A stretch of DNA of 64,000 nucleotides, taken from the NCBI RefSeq assembly GCF_945873775.1, contig NZ_CAMCEC010000003.1, positions 62,001-126,000 of the forward strand, read 5' to 3'. The notes under the pieces are model-generated. The model saw nothing but the letters and a program-made list of their open reading frames with translations. It searched no databases and was not told the origin of the DNA. The stretch comes from an uncultured Treponema sp. (GTDB lineage: Bacteria; Spirochaetota; Spirochaetia; Treponematales; Treponemataceae). The position numbers and the translations under genes are program-made. Every line of letters begins with the position of its first letter. Within the stretch, counting starts at the first letter, position 1. Positions 15,682-24,297 of this stretch are shown here, piece after piece.

Positions 15682-16818
15682 ATGATAAAAAATTTTTTTG
15701 AAATTCATCACGAAGATAAAAATTCCTGTGCTCGGACTGGAGTTGTTCATTTGGCGCATGGAGATGTTCAGACTCCTGTTTTTATGCCGGTTGGAACAAA
15801 AGGAACTGTAAAGGCTTTGACAAAAGATGATTTGGAAGAAATCGGATTTGAAATTATTCTTGCAAACACTTACCATCTTTATCTTCGCCCCGGTGCTGAC
15901 ATTGTTTCCGAAGCTGGCGGACTTCACGGATTTACAAAGTGGAACAAAAATTTTCTGACGGATTCTGGCGGATTTCAAGTGTGGTCTCTTTCAAATCTTC
16001 GGAAAATTGAAAATGAAGGAGTTGCATTTAGAAGCACGATTGATGGCAGCAAGCATTTTTTCACTCCAGAAAATGTTGTTCAAACTCAAGTAAAACTTAA
16101 CAGCGATATTCAAATGCAGCTTGATGTTTGCTCTGGATATGGCGTTGAAAGGCGTGAGGCTGAACGTGCTTTCCGCTTGTCTTCAGATTGGGCTGTGCGT
16201 GCGATAAAAGAATGGAAGTTTCATTCTGAAAATGGATACAAAGGAATTTTATTTCCTATTGTCCAGGGAAATTTTTTTGATGACCTTAGAAAAGAAAGCG
16301 CGGAATTTGTAGATTCTCTTGGAACTCCGGGACTTGCGATTGGCGGATTAAGTGTTGGTGAGCCTGCTGATGTTTTCGTTGAAAAGTTGAAATATACAGT
16401 TCAGTTTCTTTCAAAAAGCAAGCCTCGGTATGTTATGGGAATTGGAACTCCTGAATATATTCTTGACGCAGTTTCAAATGGAATTGATATGTTTGACTGT
16501 GTTCAGCCTACGCGCATTGCCCGGCATGGACTTTATTTTCATCACAAAGGAATGCTTTCAATTAAGCAAAAAAGATTTGAACGTGATTTTTCTGCGCTTG
16601 ATTCTGAATGCAATTGCAAAGTCTGCAAAACTTATTCGCGTGCATATTTGCGGCATATTTTCCGCGAGCAGGAAATTCTTTCTTCTATGCTGGCAAGCTA
16701 CCACAATCTTTATTTTTTGCACAATATGATTTTAGAAATCCGCTCTGCAATTGAAAATGATAAATTTGAAGAATACAAAAAAAATTTCCTTGATAATTTT
16801 CATTCAAATGAACTTTGA
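15682..16818 (+). CDS. tgt: Queuine tRNA-ribosyltransferase
   Basis: A 378-residue TGT, which exchanges guanine-34 for the queuosine precursor in Asp, Asn, His and Tyr tRNAs. Seen: TPVFMPVGTKGTVKAL, the catalytic-region TDSGGFQVWSL, QLDVCSGYG, GLAIGGLSVGEP, MGIGTPEYILDAVSNGIDMFDCVQPTR (the second catalytic Asp is in DCVQPTR), and the zinc site CNCKVCKTYSRAYLRH. The start is the ATG at 15682 because a GAGG lies nine bases upstream; an earlier ATG at 15667 would add five residues. It is 26 bases downstream of the lptG-like gene and probably in the same operon. Confidence 0.96.
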   Translation: MIKNFFEIHHEDKNSCARTGVVHLAHGDVQTPVFMPVGTKGTVKALTKDDLEEIGFEIILANTYHLYLRPGADIVSEAGGLHGFTKWNKNFLTDSGGFQVWSLSNLRKIENEGVAFRSTIDGSKHFFTPENVVQTQVKLNSDIQMQLDVCSGYGVERREAERAFRLSSDWAVRAIKEWKFHSENGYKGILFPIVQGNFFDDLRKESAEFVDSLGTPGLAIGGLSVGEPADVFVEKLKYTVQFLSKSKPRYVMGIGTPEYILDAVSNGIDMFDCVQPTRIARHGLYFHHKGMLSIKQKRFERDFSALDSECNCKVCKTYSRAYLRHIFREQEILSSMLASYHNLYFLHNMILEIRSAIENDKFEEYKKNFLDNFHSNEL

Positions 16819-16852
16819 TGCCGATAATTAAAAAGATTTGTCTGGAGAAAAA

Positions 16853-18541
16853 ATGAAGAGAAAATTTTTGCTCGCTGCTGTTTCATTGATTTTTATTTTT
16901 GCATGGTCTCAAGAATCTTCCGCGCCAGAAGTTATTGAAAATATTTTGTCTGAATCTGAAAATTCCCAATCGGAAATTTCTGCGCCAGATGAAATTATTT
17001 CAGAAGAAACTTCCCAAAATTCGGAAACAGAAATTCCAGATGTTTCTCTTCCTGAAAATGCTGTTCCAGAAATTCAGAACGAGGCAGAATCAGAAAATTA
17101 TGATGCGATTTCTGGAAGCCAGCCTTCAGAAAATATAAAGTTTAAATATACAAGAGAGAAAATTTATCCAGCAGATGCTCGTCCCAAAAAACATGACAGC
17201 TCAAAAAATTATATTGACCGTTCCAAGGATTATGAAAAAAATTGCAATGACATTTTAAAATACGGACTTGAAGGTCAGATTACAGAACTTATTGATGAGC
17301 TTACAAAAAATCAGGACAATCGTTTTGTTGATGGAATTTATGATTTGTTTCAGGAAACAAAAAGTGTTGCTGTTAAAGAAAAAATTCTTGATTACTTCAC
17401 AAAGTTAAAAGATCCTTGCCTTGCTTCTTATGCGGTCGAAATTATAAATGATCCTTACGATGAAAAAAAATCGATTGTTGAAAAATGCTTTAAATATGTT
17501 TCCGAAGCTGATATAAAAGATGCGAATCCGGGACTTGTTGATTTGGTTGATAAGGAGGAAGATGCATATTTTACGGGAGCGCTTTCTGCATTGGGCGAAA
17601 CAGGTGGAAAAGAAGAAGCTCTTTTTCTTGCGGATTATCTTGACCGTGATGATTTGAATGTTTCCCAGAGGCAAGCTCTCATGCGTGTTCTTGGAAGAAT
17701 CAAGGCTGTTGAAACTTGGCAAAAGATTTCAGAAATTGCAAAAGACGAAAATGAAAACACTTTTGTTAGAATGTATGCTGCGGAAGCGATTGGTGCAATG
17801 GAAAAGCCTGAATCAGAAGATATTCTTGTGGAATTGTTTGAGTCAAATGATCCGAATCTTAGAACTTACGTTATAAAAGGAATTTCATATTTCAACGACA
17901 AAAAGTCTTCAGATTTAATTACGCAGGCGTTGCGTGATTCTCAGTATAAAGTCCGGCTTGAAGCAGTTTCCGCAGTTGGAAAAAATAGAATTGACAAAGC
18001 TGTTCCTTTTTTGATTTTCAGATGCAAAGATAAAGACGAGCAGAAGCAAGTAAAGGAGAAATGTTATTCTGTAATTGCGGATTTAAATACTTCTGACGGA
18101 AACGATTATTTAATCAGTGTTTTAAAAGACAAAAAAATTGGCGATGCTACAAAGGCGAAGGTTTCTGCGGCATTGCTGGAATATAATCATGCAGGAACAA
18201 AAGAAGTTATAGAACTTGCTCGTTCAACATTGAAGAGCGACATTCAGAAAAATTTACGTTATGCGTTGGGAAAGGAATTTGCAAAATATGATCGTTCCGA
18301 ATTTGCTGATATTTGCGCGGAATATATTGCGAGCGATGATGTTGCAACTCAAGGCACGGGTCTTGATATTTGGGCGAAAGGAAGATACTCAAGCGTAAAA
18401 TCCGCCGTTGAAGAAATTGCAAAAGATGCCGAAGAAGAAGTTTTGCCAGAAGAAACAGAAAAACCTAAAGGTTATCAGTTTGGAGCAAAAAAGAAAAATG
18501 CAAATGCAAAAAAAGCAAAACGGATTTTGGAGCAATCTTAA
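16853..18541 (+). CDS. Secreted HEAT-repeat protein
   Basis: A 562-residue exported protein. Residues 1-20 are a signal peptide (MKRKFLLAAVSLIFIFAWSQ). A Ser/Glu-rich low-complexity stretch follows to about 95. From about 120 to 530 the protein is a run of paired helices of about 30 residues with the HEAT/PBS-lyase pattern, for example VRMYAAEAIGAMEKPESEDILVEL and KVRLEAVSAVGKNRIDKAVPFL (fragments quoted to place them). The C-terminus is very Lys/Glu-rich. Such repeats make extended scaffolds; no enzyme motif is visible. GGAG lies five bases before the chosen ATG. It is the last gene of the block and is convergent with recQ, with three bases between the stop codons. Confidence 0.72.
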   Translation: MKRKFLLAAVSLIFIFAWSQESSAPEVIENILSESENSQSEISAPDEIISEETSQNSETEIPDVSLPENAVPEIQNEAESENYDAISGSQPSENIKFKYTREKIYPADARPKKHDSSKNYIDRSKDYEKNCNDILKYGLEGQITELIDELTKNQDNRFVDGIYDLFQETKSVAVKEKILDYFTKLKDPCLASYAVEIINDPYDEKKSIVEKCFKYVSEADIKDANPGLVDLVDKEEDAYFTGALSALGETGGKEEALFLADYLDRDDLNVSQRQALMRVLGRIKAVETWQKISEIAKDENENTFVRMYAAEAIGAMEKPESEDILVELFESNDPNLRTYVIKGISYFNDKKSSDLITQALRDSQYKVRLEAVSAVGKNRIDKAVPFLIFRCKDKDEQKQVKEKCYSVIADLNTSDGNDYLISVLKDKKIGDATKAKVSAALLEYNHAGTKEVIELARSTLKSDIQKNLRYALGKEFAKYDRSEFADICAEYIASDDVATQGTGLDIWAKGRYSSVKSAVEEIAKDAEEEVLPEETEKPKGYQFGAKKKNANAKKAKRILEQS

Positions 18542-18544
18542 AAA

Positions 18545-20107
18545 TTACTGCGCGTTTTCTTTTATTATTTTCAAGATAAAGTATCCGAATTTTTCAGCTT
18601 TTATTTCTCCTATTCCGTAGCAGCTTGTAAGCTCTTTTATGTTTGAAGGTTTCTTTTGCGCGATGTCAAAAAGTGTTTTGTCTCCAAAAATAACATAAGG
18701 CGGAACATTCAATTCTTCTGCCGCCTTTTTTCTCCAACCGCGCAATTTTTCTGATAAAATTTTTTCATTGTTTTCCAAAGTGTCAGAAACAAAAAGTTCT
18801 CCTGTAGATTTTTTTGATGGTTTTGGAAAACTTTGGATTTTTTTATGAAGAATTGCACGAGGCTGATTGTAGTTTATTTTTTTTGATGCGCATATATCAC
18901 AGCAATTTTCTGAAGAAACGCAGTCTTGCCTTGCATCTGAATAGCTTTCCCCAAAGTAAGATAAGAGCGCTTGCCGTCTGCAAACAGAATTTTCGCAGTA
19001 GTTTATCATTCCTTGCAAAAGATTTTCTGATTTAGCAGAATCAAAATTGTCTTTGAAAAAATATCTGATTTTGTGAATGTCTCCTGCGCTGTATAAAAGC
19101 AAAGCTTCGGCTTCCAATCCGTCACGTCCTGCACGTCCGATTTCCTGATAATATTGCTCTATGGATTTTGGCATGTCAAAGTGAATTACAAAGCGAACGT
19201 CAGGTTTGTTAATTCCCATTCCAAATGCAACTGTGGCAACCATAATGTCGGCTTTGTCTGAAATAAAGTCCTGCTGATTTTTTGCCCGCTGCGCATCGTT
19301 AAGTCCGGCGTGATAACTCAATGCTTTTATTCCATTTAAGTGCAGTTCTTGCGCAACTAAATCAACTTGCTTTCTTGAAAAGCAATAAATTATTCCGCTT
19401 TGGTTCGGATGATTTTCTATGAAGTTGAGAACCTGTTCTATCGGCTTGTCTTTTTTTATTACTTGAAGAAAAATATTCGGTCTGTTAAAACTTGCCATAA
19501 ATATTTCAGGATTTTCCATCCGCAAATTTTTTATAATATCAGCTTGGACTTGCTTTGTTGCAGTTGCCGTGAGCGCAAGAAAAACTGCTTTTGGAAACTG
19601 ATTTCTTATATGAGTTATTTCCATGTAGTCCGGGCGGAAGTCGTGTCCCCATTCGCTTATGCAGTGCGCCTCGTCGATTGCAATGCAGTCAACAGAACTT
19701 TTTGATTCTTGAAGCAGCCTTATCATCCTTCCTGAATTCAATCCTTCTGGCGAAACATAAAGAAGCTTGATTTTTCCAGATAAAATTTTTTCACAGCATT
19801 TTTGATAATAGTTTCTTTCAAGAGATGAATTTAAACAGACAGCAGAAATTCCATAGGATTCGAGTTGCGCCACTTGATCTTGCATTAACGCAATTAATGG
19901 TGAAACAACAACTGTAATTCCCGGAAGAATAAGAGCCGGAATTTCATAGCATAAAGATTTTCCGCCTCCAGTTGGCATGACTGCAAGCGTGTCGCGTCCG
20001 TCCAAAACATTTTGAATTATTTTTCTTTGCATCGGTCTGAATGATTCATAGCCAAAAACTGATTTTAAAATATCTTCTGGTGTTCTGTCGAATAATGTGT
20101 AGTCCAT
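18545..20107 (-). CDS. recQ: ATP-dependent DNA helicase RecQ
   Basis: A 520-residue RecQ helicase, which unwinds DNA 3'-5' in recombination and repair. Motifs: FRPMQRKII (motif 0), MPTGGGKSLCYEIPA (I), VVSPLIALMQDQV (Ia), AIDEAHCISEWGHDFRPDY (II plus aromatic loop), LTATAT (III), GIIYCFSRK (IV), VATVAFGMGINKPDVRFV (V) and QEIGRAGRDG (VI). The RQC zinc site has CENSVCRRQ and CCDIC. A single C-terminal HRDC domain (about 445-515, LRGWRKKAAEELNVPPYVIF) ends the protein. The ATG at 20107 has an AGGA site; an upstream extension of 37 residues in frame has no homology and is rejected. Confidence 0.95.
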   Translation of the reverse strand: MDYTLFDRTPEDILKSVFGYESFRPMQRKIIQNVLDGRDTLAVMPTGGGKSLCYEIPALILPGITVVVSPLIALMQDQVAQLESYGISAVCLNSSLERNYYQKCCEKILSGKIKLLYVSPEGLNSGRMIRLLQESKSSVDCIAIDEAHCISEWGHDFRPDYMEITHIRNQFPKAVFLALTATATKQVQADIIKNLRMENPEIFMASFNRPNIFLQVIKKDKPIEQVLNFIENHPNQSGIIYCFSRKQVDLVAQELHLNGIKALSYHAGLNDAQRAKNQQDFISDKADIMVATVAFGMGINKPDVRFVIHFDMPKSIEQYYQEIGRAGRDGLEAEALLLYSAGDIHKIRYFFKDNFDSAKSENLLQGMINYCENSVCRRQALLSYFGESYSDARQDCVSSENCCDICASKKINYNQPRAILHKKIQSFPKPSKKSTGELFVSDTLENNEKILSEKLRGWRKKAAEELNVPPYVIFGDKTLFDIAQKKPSNIKELTSCYGIGEIKAEKFGYFILKIIKENAQ

Positions 20108-20274
20108 AGATGGTTCCTGAAAAAATAATGAGTTTTGCAACGCGAATTGAAATGAAATGTTTTTTATAGATTCATACAAATGATTATACAAAAATGATTC
20201 CAAAAATAAAACCTCCATTTTTTTTCTGCTTGAAAGGAAATTTTAAAAGCCAAACAACTTCTGAAAACTTTCTC

Positions 20275-20303
20275 TTGATTTTATTTTTATTTTTTGATAT
20301 AGT
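20275..20303 (+). promoter_or_regulatory. Promoter of tRNA-Leu
   Basis: TTGATT at 20275-20280, a 17-bp spacer, and TATAGT at 20298-20303, twelve bases before the mature tRNA 5' end. Confidence 0.7.
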
Positions 20304-20314
20304 ATTTATCACTT

Positions 20315-20397
20315 GCCGGCTTGGTGGAATGGTAGACACGAAAGACTCAAAATCTTTTGCGCGCGAGCGTGTCAGAGTTCAAGTCTCTGAGCCGGTA
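20315..20397 (+). tRNA. tRNA-Leu (anticodon CAA)
   Basis: An 83-base class II tRNA. The acceptor GCCGGCT pairs with AGCCGGT (first pair G-U), the D-arm contains TGGTGGAATGGTAGACAC, the anticodon stem AAAGA/TCTTT encloses CTCAAAA with anticodon CAA, a long variable arm (GCGCGCGAGCGTG region) follows, and the T-arm is TCAGAGTTCAAGTCTCTGA. The CCA end is not encoded. Confidence 0.95.
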
Positions 20398-20403
20398 TCT
20401 TTT

Positions 20404-20430
20404 AGACCGAATTTTGTTCGGTCTTTTTTT
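20404..20430 (+). terminator. Terminator after tRNA-Leu
   Basis: AGACCGA (20404-20410) pairs with TCGGTCT (20418-20424), followed by a run of T to 20430. The T-run overlaps the stop codon of the convergent comM gene. Confidence 0.88.
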
Positions 20431-21994
20431 ATGCCAAAAGACTCATTGCACCTGCTGGCTTTTTAAATTTCACAGCTTCCTCCATTGCTTCTTTTCCGAT
20501 TATATTTTCTTCCTTCATATCAGAAATTGTCCTTGCAATTTTTATGCAGCTTGAAACGGACCTTGGTGAAAACTCATAAGTTTCTGTTGCCTCGTCTAAA
20601 ATTTTTTTTGCGTCCAAATCCATTTTGCAAAATTCTTTTATTTCCGATGGCGACAGTCTTGAATTTCTTTTTCCACGTTTGCGCTGAATTTTTATTGCCG
20701 CTGCAATTTCTTTTCGCAGTTCTGATGTTGAAATGTTTTGCGATAAATCTGATTTTTCTATTGAAACTTTTTCAACCTGAATGCTTAAGTCGATTCTGTC
20801 TAAAAGCGGCGCGGAAATTTTTTTCCAATATTGTTCAACAGAGCGGGCAGAACACAAGCAAAGTTTTTCCTTTGAACCGTAGTTTCCGCAGGGGCACGGA
20901 TTCATTGACATTAAAAGCTGAAAATTTGCCGGAAAAATTGTTGAGCGTCCAGCTCTGCTTAAAGTTATGCTTCCTGTTTCAAGCGGGACCCTTAAAATCT
21001 GAAGAACTGATGTTCTGAATTCCGCAGCTTCATCTAAAAAAAGAGTTCCGTTATGCGCAAGTGAAATTTCTCCTGGGCTGCAATGAATTCCACCGCCGCA
21101 CATTCCTTCTATTGTAGATGTTTGATGTGGCTGCCTGAACGGAGCTTTTTTTATTACTCTTGTTCCGGCCTGAAGAATTCCTGCAATCGAATAAATTCGA
21201 GTTACGCTTTGACTTTCTTCCTTTGTGAGCAATGGAACTAATGCGGGGAATCTTTGCAGCGAAAGCGTTTTTCCGCAGCCCGGAGGACCGAACGCAAGCA
21301 AGTTGTGTTTTCCAGCCGCTGCAATTTGCAAACCTCTTACAAGTTCTTTTTGTCCGCAAATTTCTTTAAATTCAAATTCTTCCGGCGGAAAAAGAATTCC
21401 ATTTATTTCAACTGCGTCTTTTATTGTGCTTCCATTTTTTTCTTCAATGTGCGAAGTTTTATAATCAGAAAATGATTCGGGATTTTTTAACGCATTGAAA
21501 GCTTCTGTTAAATTTTCCGCGCCAAAAATTTTCATTGTGCGAATTTCTCTTGCTTCTTCCGCATTTGCAGCAGGAACAATGCAGTATCTTATTCCGCTAG
21601 CATAAGCAGTTGCCGCCGCCGCATGAATAGCTTTTACCGGACGTATATTTCCGTTCAGTTCAAGTTCGCCGATTACAAGAATCGGTTCCATTTGAAACGC
21701 AGAATTTTCATTTTCTAAATTTTCTTTTGCTGACAAAACTGCAAGAGCAATCGCAAGATCAAAGCCGGCTCCTTCTTTTTTCAAATCAGCAGGAGAAAGA
21801 CTTATAAGAACTCGTTCAGGCGGAAACAAAAGCCCTGAATTTATAATTGCGCTTTTCATTCTTTCTCGCGATTCTTTTACCGCATTGTCCGCAAGTCCGA
21901 CTATATCAACGGCAGGAATTCCGCGGCGCAAATCAACTTCAACTGTAACAAGATTTCCTTCGTAACCGAAAGGCGAAAAACAAAAAATTCTCAT
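20429..21994 (-). CDS. comM: YifB/ComM-family Mg-chelatase-like AAA+ ATPase
   Basis: A 521-residue member of the YifB/ComM family. The N-terminal Lon-protease-like (ChlI) domain spans about 1-165 (VTVEVDLRRGIPAVDIVGLADNAVKESRER is its landmark), followed by the AAA+ module with Walker A FGPPGCGKT, Walker B TLFLDEAAEF and the Mg-chelatase C-terminal domain (SCIKIARTISDM). ComM in naturally competent bacteria is a hexameric branch-migration helicase that helps integrate incoming DNA; in non-competent species the role is less clear. The start is the ATG at 21994 with GGAG six bases upstream. The cysteine cluster PCPCGNYG is also the usual one. Confidence 0.92.
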   Translation of the reverse strand: MRIFCFSPFGYEGNLVTVEVDLRRGIPAVDIVGLADNAVKESRERMKSAIINSGLLFPPERVLISLSPADLKKEGAGFDLAIALAVLSAKENLENENSAFQMEPILVIGELELNGNIRPVKAIHAAAATAYASGIRYCIVPAANAEEAREIRTMKIFGAENLTEAFNALKNPESFSDYKTSHIEEKNGSTIKDAVEINGILFPPEEFEFKEICGQKELVRGLQIAAAGKHNLLAFGPPGCGKTLSLQRFPALVPLLTKEESQSVTRIYSIAGILQAGTRVIKKAPFRQPHQTSTIEGMCGGGIHCSPGEISLAHNGTLFLDEAAEFRTSVLQILRVPLETGSITLSRAGRSTIFPANFQLLMSMNPCPCGNYGSKEKLCLCSARSVEQYWKKISAPLLDRIDLSIQVEKVSIEKSDLSQNISTSELRKEIAAAIKIQRKRGKRNSRLSPSEIKEFCKMDLDAKKILDEATETYEFSPRSVSSCIKIARTISDMKEENIIGKEAMEEAVKFKKPAGAMSLLA

Positions 21995-22091
21995 GTTTAC
22001 TCCAAATAAAAAATTCAAGAATTAAAAACTTTATTATGAAAAAAATAAAAAAAATGCCGCAAATCAAAAAAATTTGATAAAATGCTTTTCT

Positions 22092-23282
22092 ATGGAAATT
22101 ACAGTTTTATGCAAAGTCGTTGATAATTTTGGCGACATCGGAGTTGTTTTTCGTTTATGCCGCGCGCTTTCCGAGCTGAAAAAAAATCTTGAAATCCGGC
22201 TTGTTGTAAGCAATCTTGATTCCTTTGCAAAAATTTCAAAAGACATAGATTCCGCAAAAACATTTCAGGAATTCTGCGGATGGAAAATTTTTGACTGGAA
22301 CGACAATGAGCTTTGCAAAAAAGAATTTTCAATAAATCCGCCGGAATTTATTTTGGAATGTTTTCAATGCGGACGCCCGGAATGGCTTGAAGAAATTTTA
22401 TTTTCGCCGCAGTTCAATTTAAATGTTCAAATTGTGAATGTTGAATATTTGACGGCTGAATCTTGGGCTGATGATTTTCATCTGTTAAAAAGCGGCACGC
22501 GTTCTGCAAAAATAAAAAAAATAAATTTCATGCCGGGATTTACAAAAAAAACTGGCGGCTTGATTTTGGATAAAAATTTCATGCGCTGCCTTTCCGAAAA
22601 AAAATATGCCTTGAATCTTGTAAAACAAAATCTTGATAAAAAAATTCTTTCCGAAGATTTTTCTACTTCATTTAAAATTCTTATTTTTTCGTATCCAAAA
22701 AATTTTGATTTTCTAGCTTCTGCAATAAAAGAATTTTCTCTTTTAAAAAAAGTTCTTGTTTTTGTTGCGCCCGGAGCTGGAGCGGATTCAGCAAAAAATT
22801 CCTTGGAAAAATTCAATGTCGATTTTATTTGCCTTCCGTTTATGCAGCAGGAAGTTTGGGACGCTTTTTTGTCGCTTATGGATTTTTCTTTTGTGCGCGG
22901 AGAAGATTCGTTTAGCCGCTGCTGTCTTTTGGGAAATCCGTTTGTATGGAACATTTATCCGCAGGAAGAAGAATTTCATATTGTAAAGTTGAATGCGTTT
23001 TTGCAAAGAATAAAAATTCCGCAGATTGAAAAATTTTCTTTTTTGTACAACAGAAATTTTGAAGTCAGCTGCTGTCCGGAAGCTTTGGAAATTCTTGAAG
23101 AAAAAAAACTTCCATCTGAACCTGAAAAAATAAATTCAGAAATGAAAACTGAAATTCTTTCCTTGTTGAAAAATTCTGAAAATTTGAAACCGGAATTTAA
23201 AAAGTTTTCCAATGAAATTTTAAAGAACGGAAATCTTGCGGAAAATCTTTTGAATTTCCTTGAAACAAAAATTCCGCGCTAA
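22092..23282 (+). CDS. earP: EF-P arginine-32 rhamnosyltransferase EarP
   Basis: A 396-residue GT-B glycosyltransferase of the EarP family, which transfers rhamnose from dTDP-rhamnose to Arg32 of elongation factor P. Seen: the N-terminal signature VVDNFGDIGV with Asp11 and Asp15, the ECFQCGRPEW segment, LNVEYLTAESWA-like region (VNVEYLTAESWADDF), FMPGFTKKTGGLI, and the donor-site segment FVRGEDSFSR with Glu271; these correspond to the residues known to matter in the family. The next gene is efp and its loop carries Arg32, which independently supports the assignment. No Shine-Dalgarno is visible; TAAAAT ends eight bases before the ATG. Genes for dTDP-rhamnose synthesis are not in this window. 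Confidence 0.93.
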   Translation: MEITVLCKVVDNFGDIGVVFRLCRALSELKKNLEIRLVVSNLDSFAKISKDIDSAKTFQEFCGWKIFDWNDNELCKKEFSINPPEFILECFQCGRPEWLEEILFSPQFNLNVQIVNVEYLTAESWADDFHLLKSGTRSAKIKKINFMPGFTKKTGGLILDKNFMRCLSEKKYALNLVKQNLDKKILSEDFSTSFKILIFSYPKNFDFLASAIKEFSLLKKVLVFVAPGAGADSAKNSLEKFNVDFICLPFMQQEVWDAFLSLMDFSFVRGEDSFSRCCLLGNPFVWNIYPQEEEFHIVKLNAFLQRIKIPQIEKFSFLYNRNFEVSCCPEALEILEEKKLPSEPEKINSEMKTEILSLLKNSENLKPEFKKFSNEILKNGNLAENLLNFLETKIPR

Positions 23283-23313
23283 AGCAAATTTATTTTGCCT
23301 GCGTTTTGAAATG

Positions 23314-23342
23314 TTGCAATTTTATTTCAGTTCATATATAAT
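23314..23342 (+). promoter_or_regulatory. Promoter of efp
   Basis: TTGCAA at 23314-23319, 17-bp spacer, TATAAT at 23337-23342. The efp start is 33 bases downstream with an AAGGAAG site, so efp has its own conventional promoter although it follows earP. Confidence 0.78.
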
Positions 23343-23375
23343 CGAATAGCAAGTTTATTATCAAGGAAGTTTATT

Positions 23376-23948
23376 ATGTTATCAACAAACGAAATTAAAG
23401 TTGGAACAGCTTTTATGTTTGAAGGCTCTCCTTTTATTGTTCAGAAAATGCTTGGTCAGAAAGCCGGACGTCAGGGAATTACAGTAAAGCTTCGTGTAAA
23501 AAATATTGTTACAGGCGGAACTCAGGATTTGGGTCTTGATGCTGGTGAAAAATTTGACGATGTTGACCTTGTAGAAAAAAATGTAAAGCTTTCTTATATC
23601 GATGGTGATGACTTTCACTTTATGGATCAGGAAACTTACGAAGACGTTATGCTTTCTAAGGAAGATTTGGGAGACAACGCTGGATACATTTCTCCAGATG
23701 ATGATTATGATGTAACAATCACATATTATGAAGGAAAGCCAGTTGGCGTAAAGCTTCCTATTAACGTTGTTCGCGTAATTACATACTGCGAGCCAGGAAT
23801 CAAAGGAGACACTTCTGGAAAATCTTTGAAGCCTGCAACTCTTGATACGGGAATGGAAGTAAGAGTTCCTTTGTTCTGCAACACAGATGATAAAATCGTA
23901 ATCGACACAAGAGATGGTTCATTTGTAGAAAGAGCAAAAGACAAATAA
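23376..23948 (+). CDS. efp: Elongation factor P (Arg32 type)
   Basis: A 190-residue EF-P, which binds between the P and E sites and rescues ribosomes stalled on polyproline. The three beta-barrel domains are all present. The modification loop reads GQKAGRQG, with arginine exactly at residue 32 in place of the lysine used by the EpmA system, matching the neighbouring EarP. The C-terminal domain ends VDTRDGSFVERA-like (IDTRDGSFVERAKDK). Length is typical. A 10-bp hairpin without a T-run (TTCCAAAGGA at 23956-23965 with TCCTTTGGAA at 23977-23986) lies between efp and tRNA-Arg, so the tRNA may be cut from the same transcript. Confidence 0.97.
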   Translation: MLSTNEIKVGTAFMFEGSPFIVQKMLGQKAGRQGITVKLRVKNIVTGGTQDLGLDAGEKFDDVDLVEKNVKLSYIDGDDFHFMDQETYEDVMLSKEDLGDNAGYISPDDDYDVTITYYEGKPVGVKLPINVVRVITYCEPGIKGDTSGKSLKPATLDTGMEVRVPLFCNTDDKIVIDTRDGSFVERAKDK

Positions 23949-23992
23949 TTTGTTTTTCCAAAGGACTGATTTTCTTTCCTTTGGAATGCCAT

Positions 23993-24067
23993 GACCCCCT
24001 AGCTCACTATGGATAGAGCGACAGCCTCCTAAGCTGTAGGTAGCGAGTTCGAACCCCGCGAGGGTCA
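23993..24067 (+). tRNA. tRNA-Arg (anticodon CCU)
   Basis: A 75-base tRNA. The anticodon stem ACAGC/GCTGT encloses CTCCTAA with anticodon CCT, reading the AGG codon. The D-arm is GCTC-ACTATGGATA-GAGC and the T-loop is TTCGAAC. The acceptor GACCCCC pairs with GAGGGTC with one C-A mismatch (positions 6-67), and the T-stem has an A-C mismatch. CCA is not encoded. No separate promoter is obvious. Confidence 0.9.
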
Positions 24068-24088
24068 AAGATATGCTTTTAAGATTCA

Positions 24089-24112
24089 AGGCAGTTTTAC
24101 GCTGCCTTTTTT
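24089..24112 (+). terminator. Terminator after tRNA-Arg
   Basis: AGGCAG (24089-24094) pairs with CTGCCT (24102-24107) around seven bases, followed by a run of T. Confidence 0.75.
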
Positions 24113-24202
24113 GTTTTTAAATCAAGTTTTTATAAAATTCAATTGATAAGAAAAAATTATAGATTTTGCAAAATTAATATAAACTTCTTTTTCTTGTCTC
24201 TA

Positions 24203-24231
24203 TTGAAAATCATCAGAAAAAAAAGTATATT
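24203..24231 (+). promoter_or_regulatory. Promoter of pckG
   Basis: TTGAAA at 24203-24208, a 17-bp spacer, and TATATT at 24226-24231. The leader is about 60 bases and ends in GGAG seven bases before the ATG at 24298. Confidence 0.7.
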
Positions 24232-24297
24232 TATTCTATATGGAATCAGAAGGCTTAAAGCTATTTCAATTCTGACTCTAAGCATAGGAGTAATCGA

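Noticed and set aside
18542-20107. recQ starting at 20218 with 37 extra residues
   Set aside because: The extra residues show no RecQ similarity, and the ATG at 20107 has its own AGGA site.
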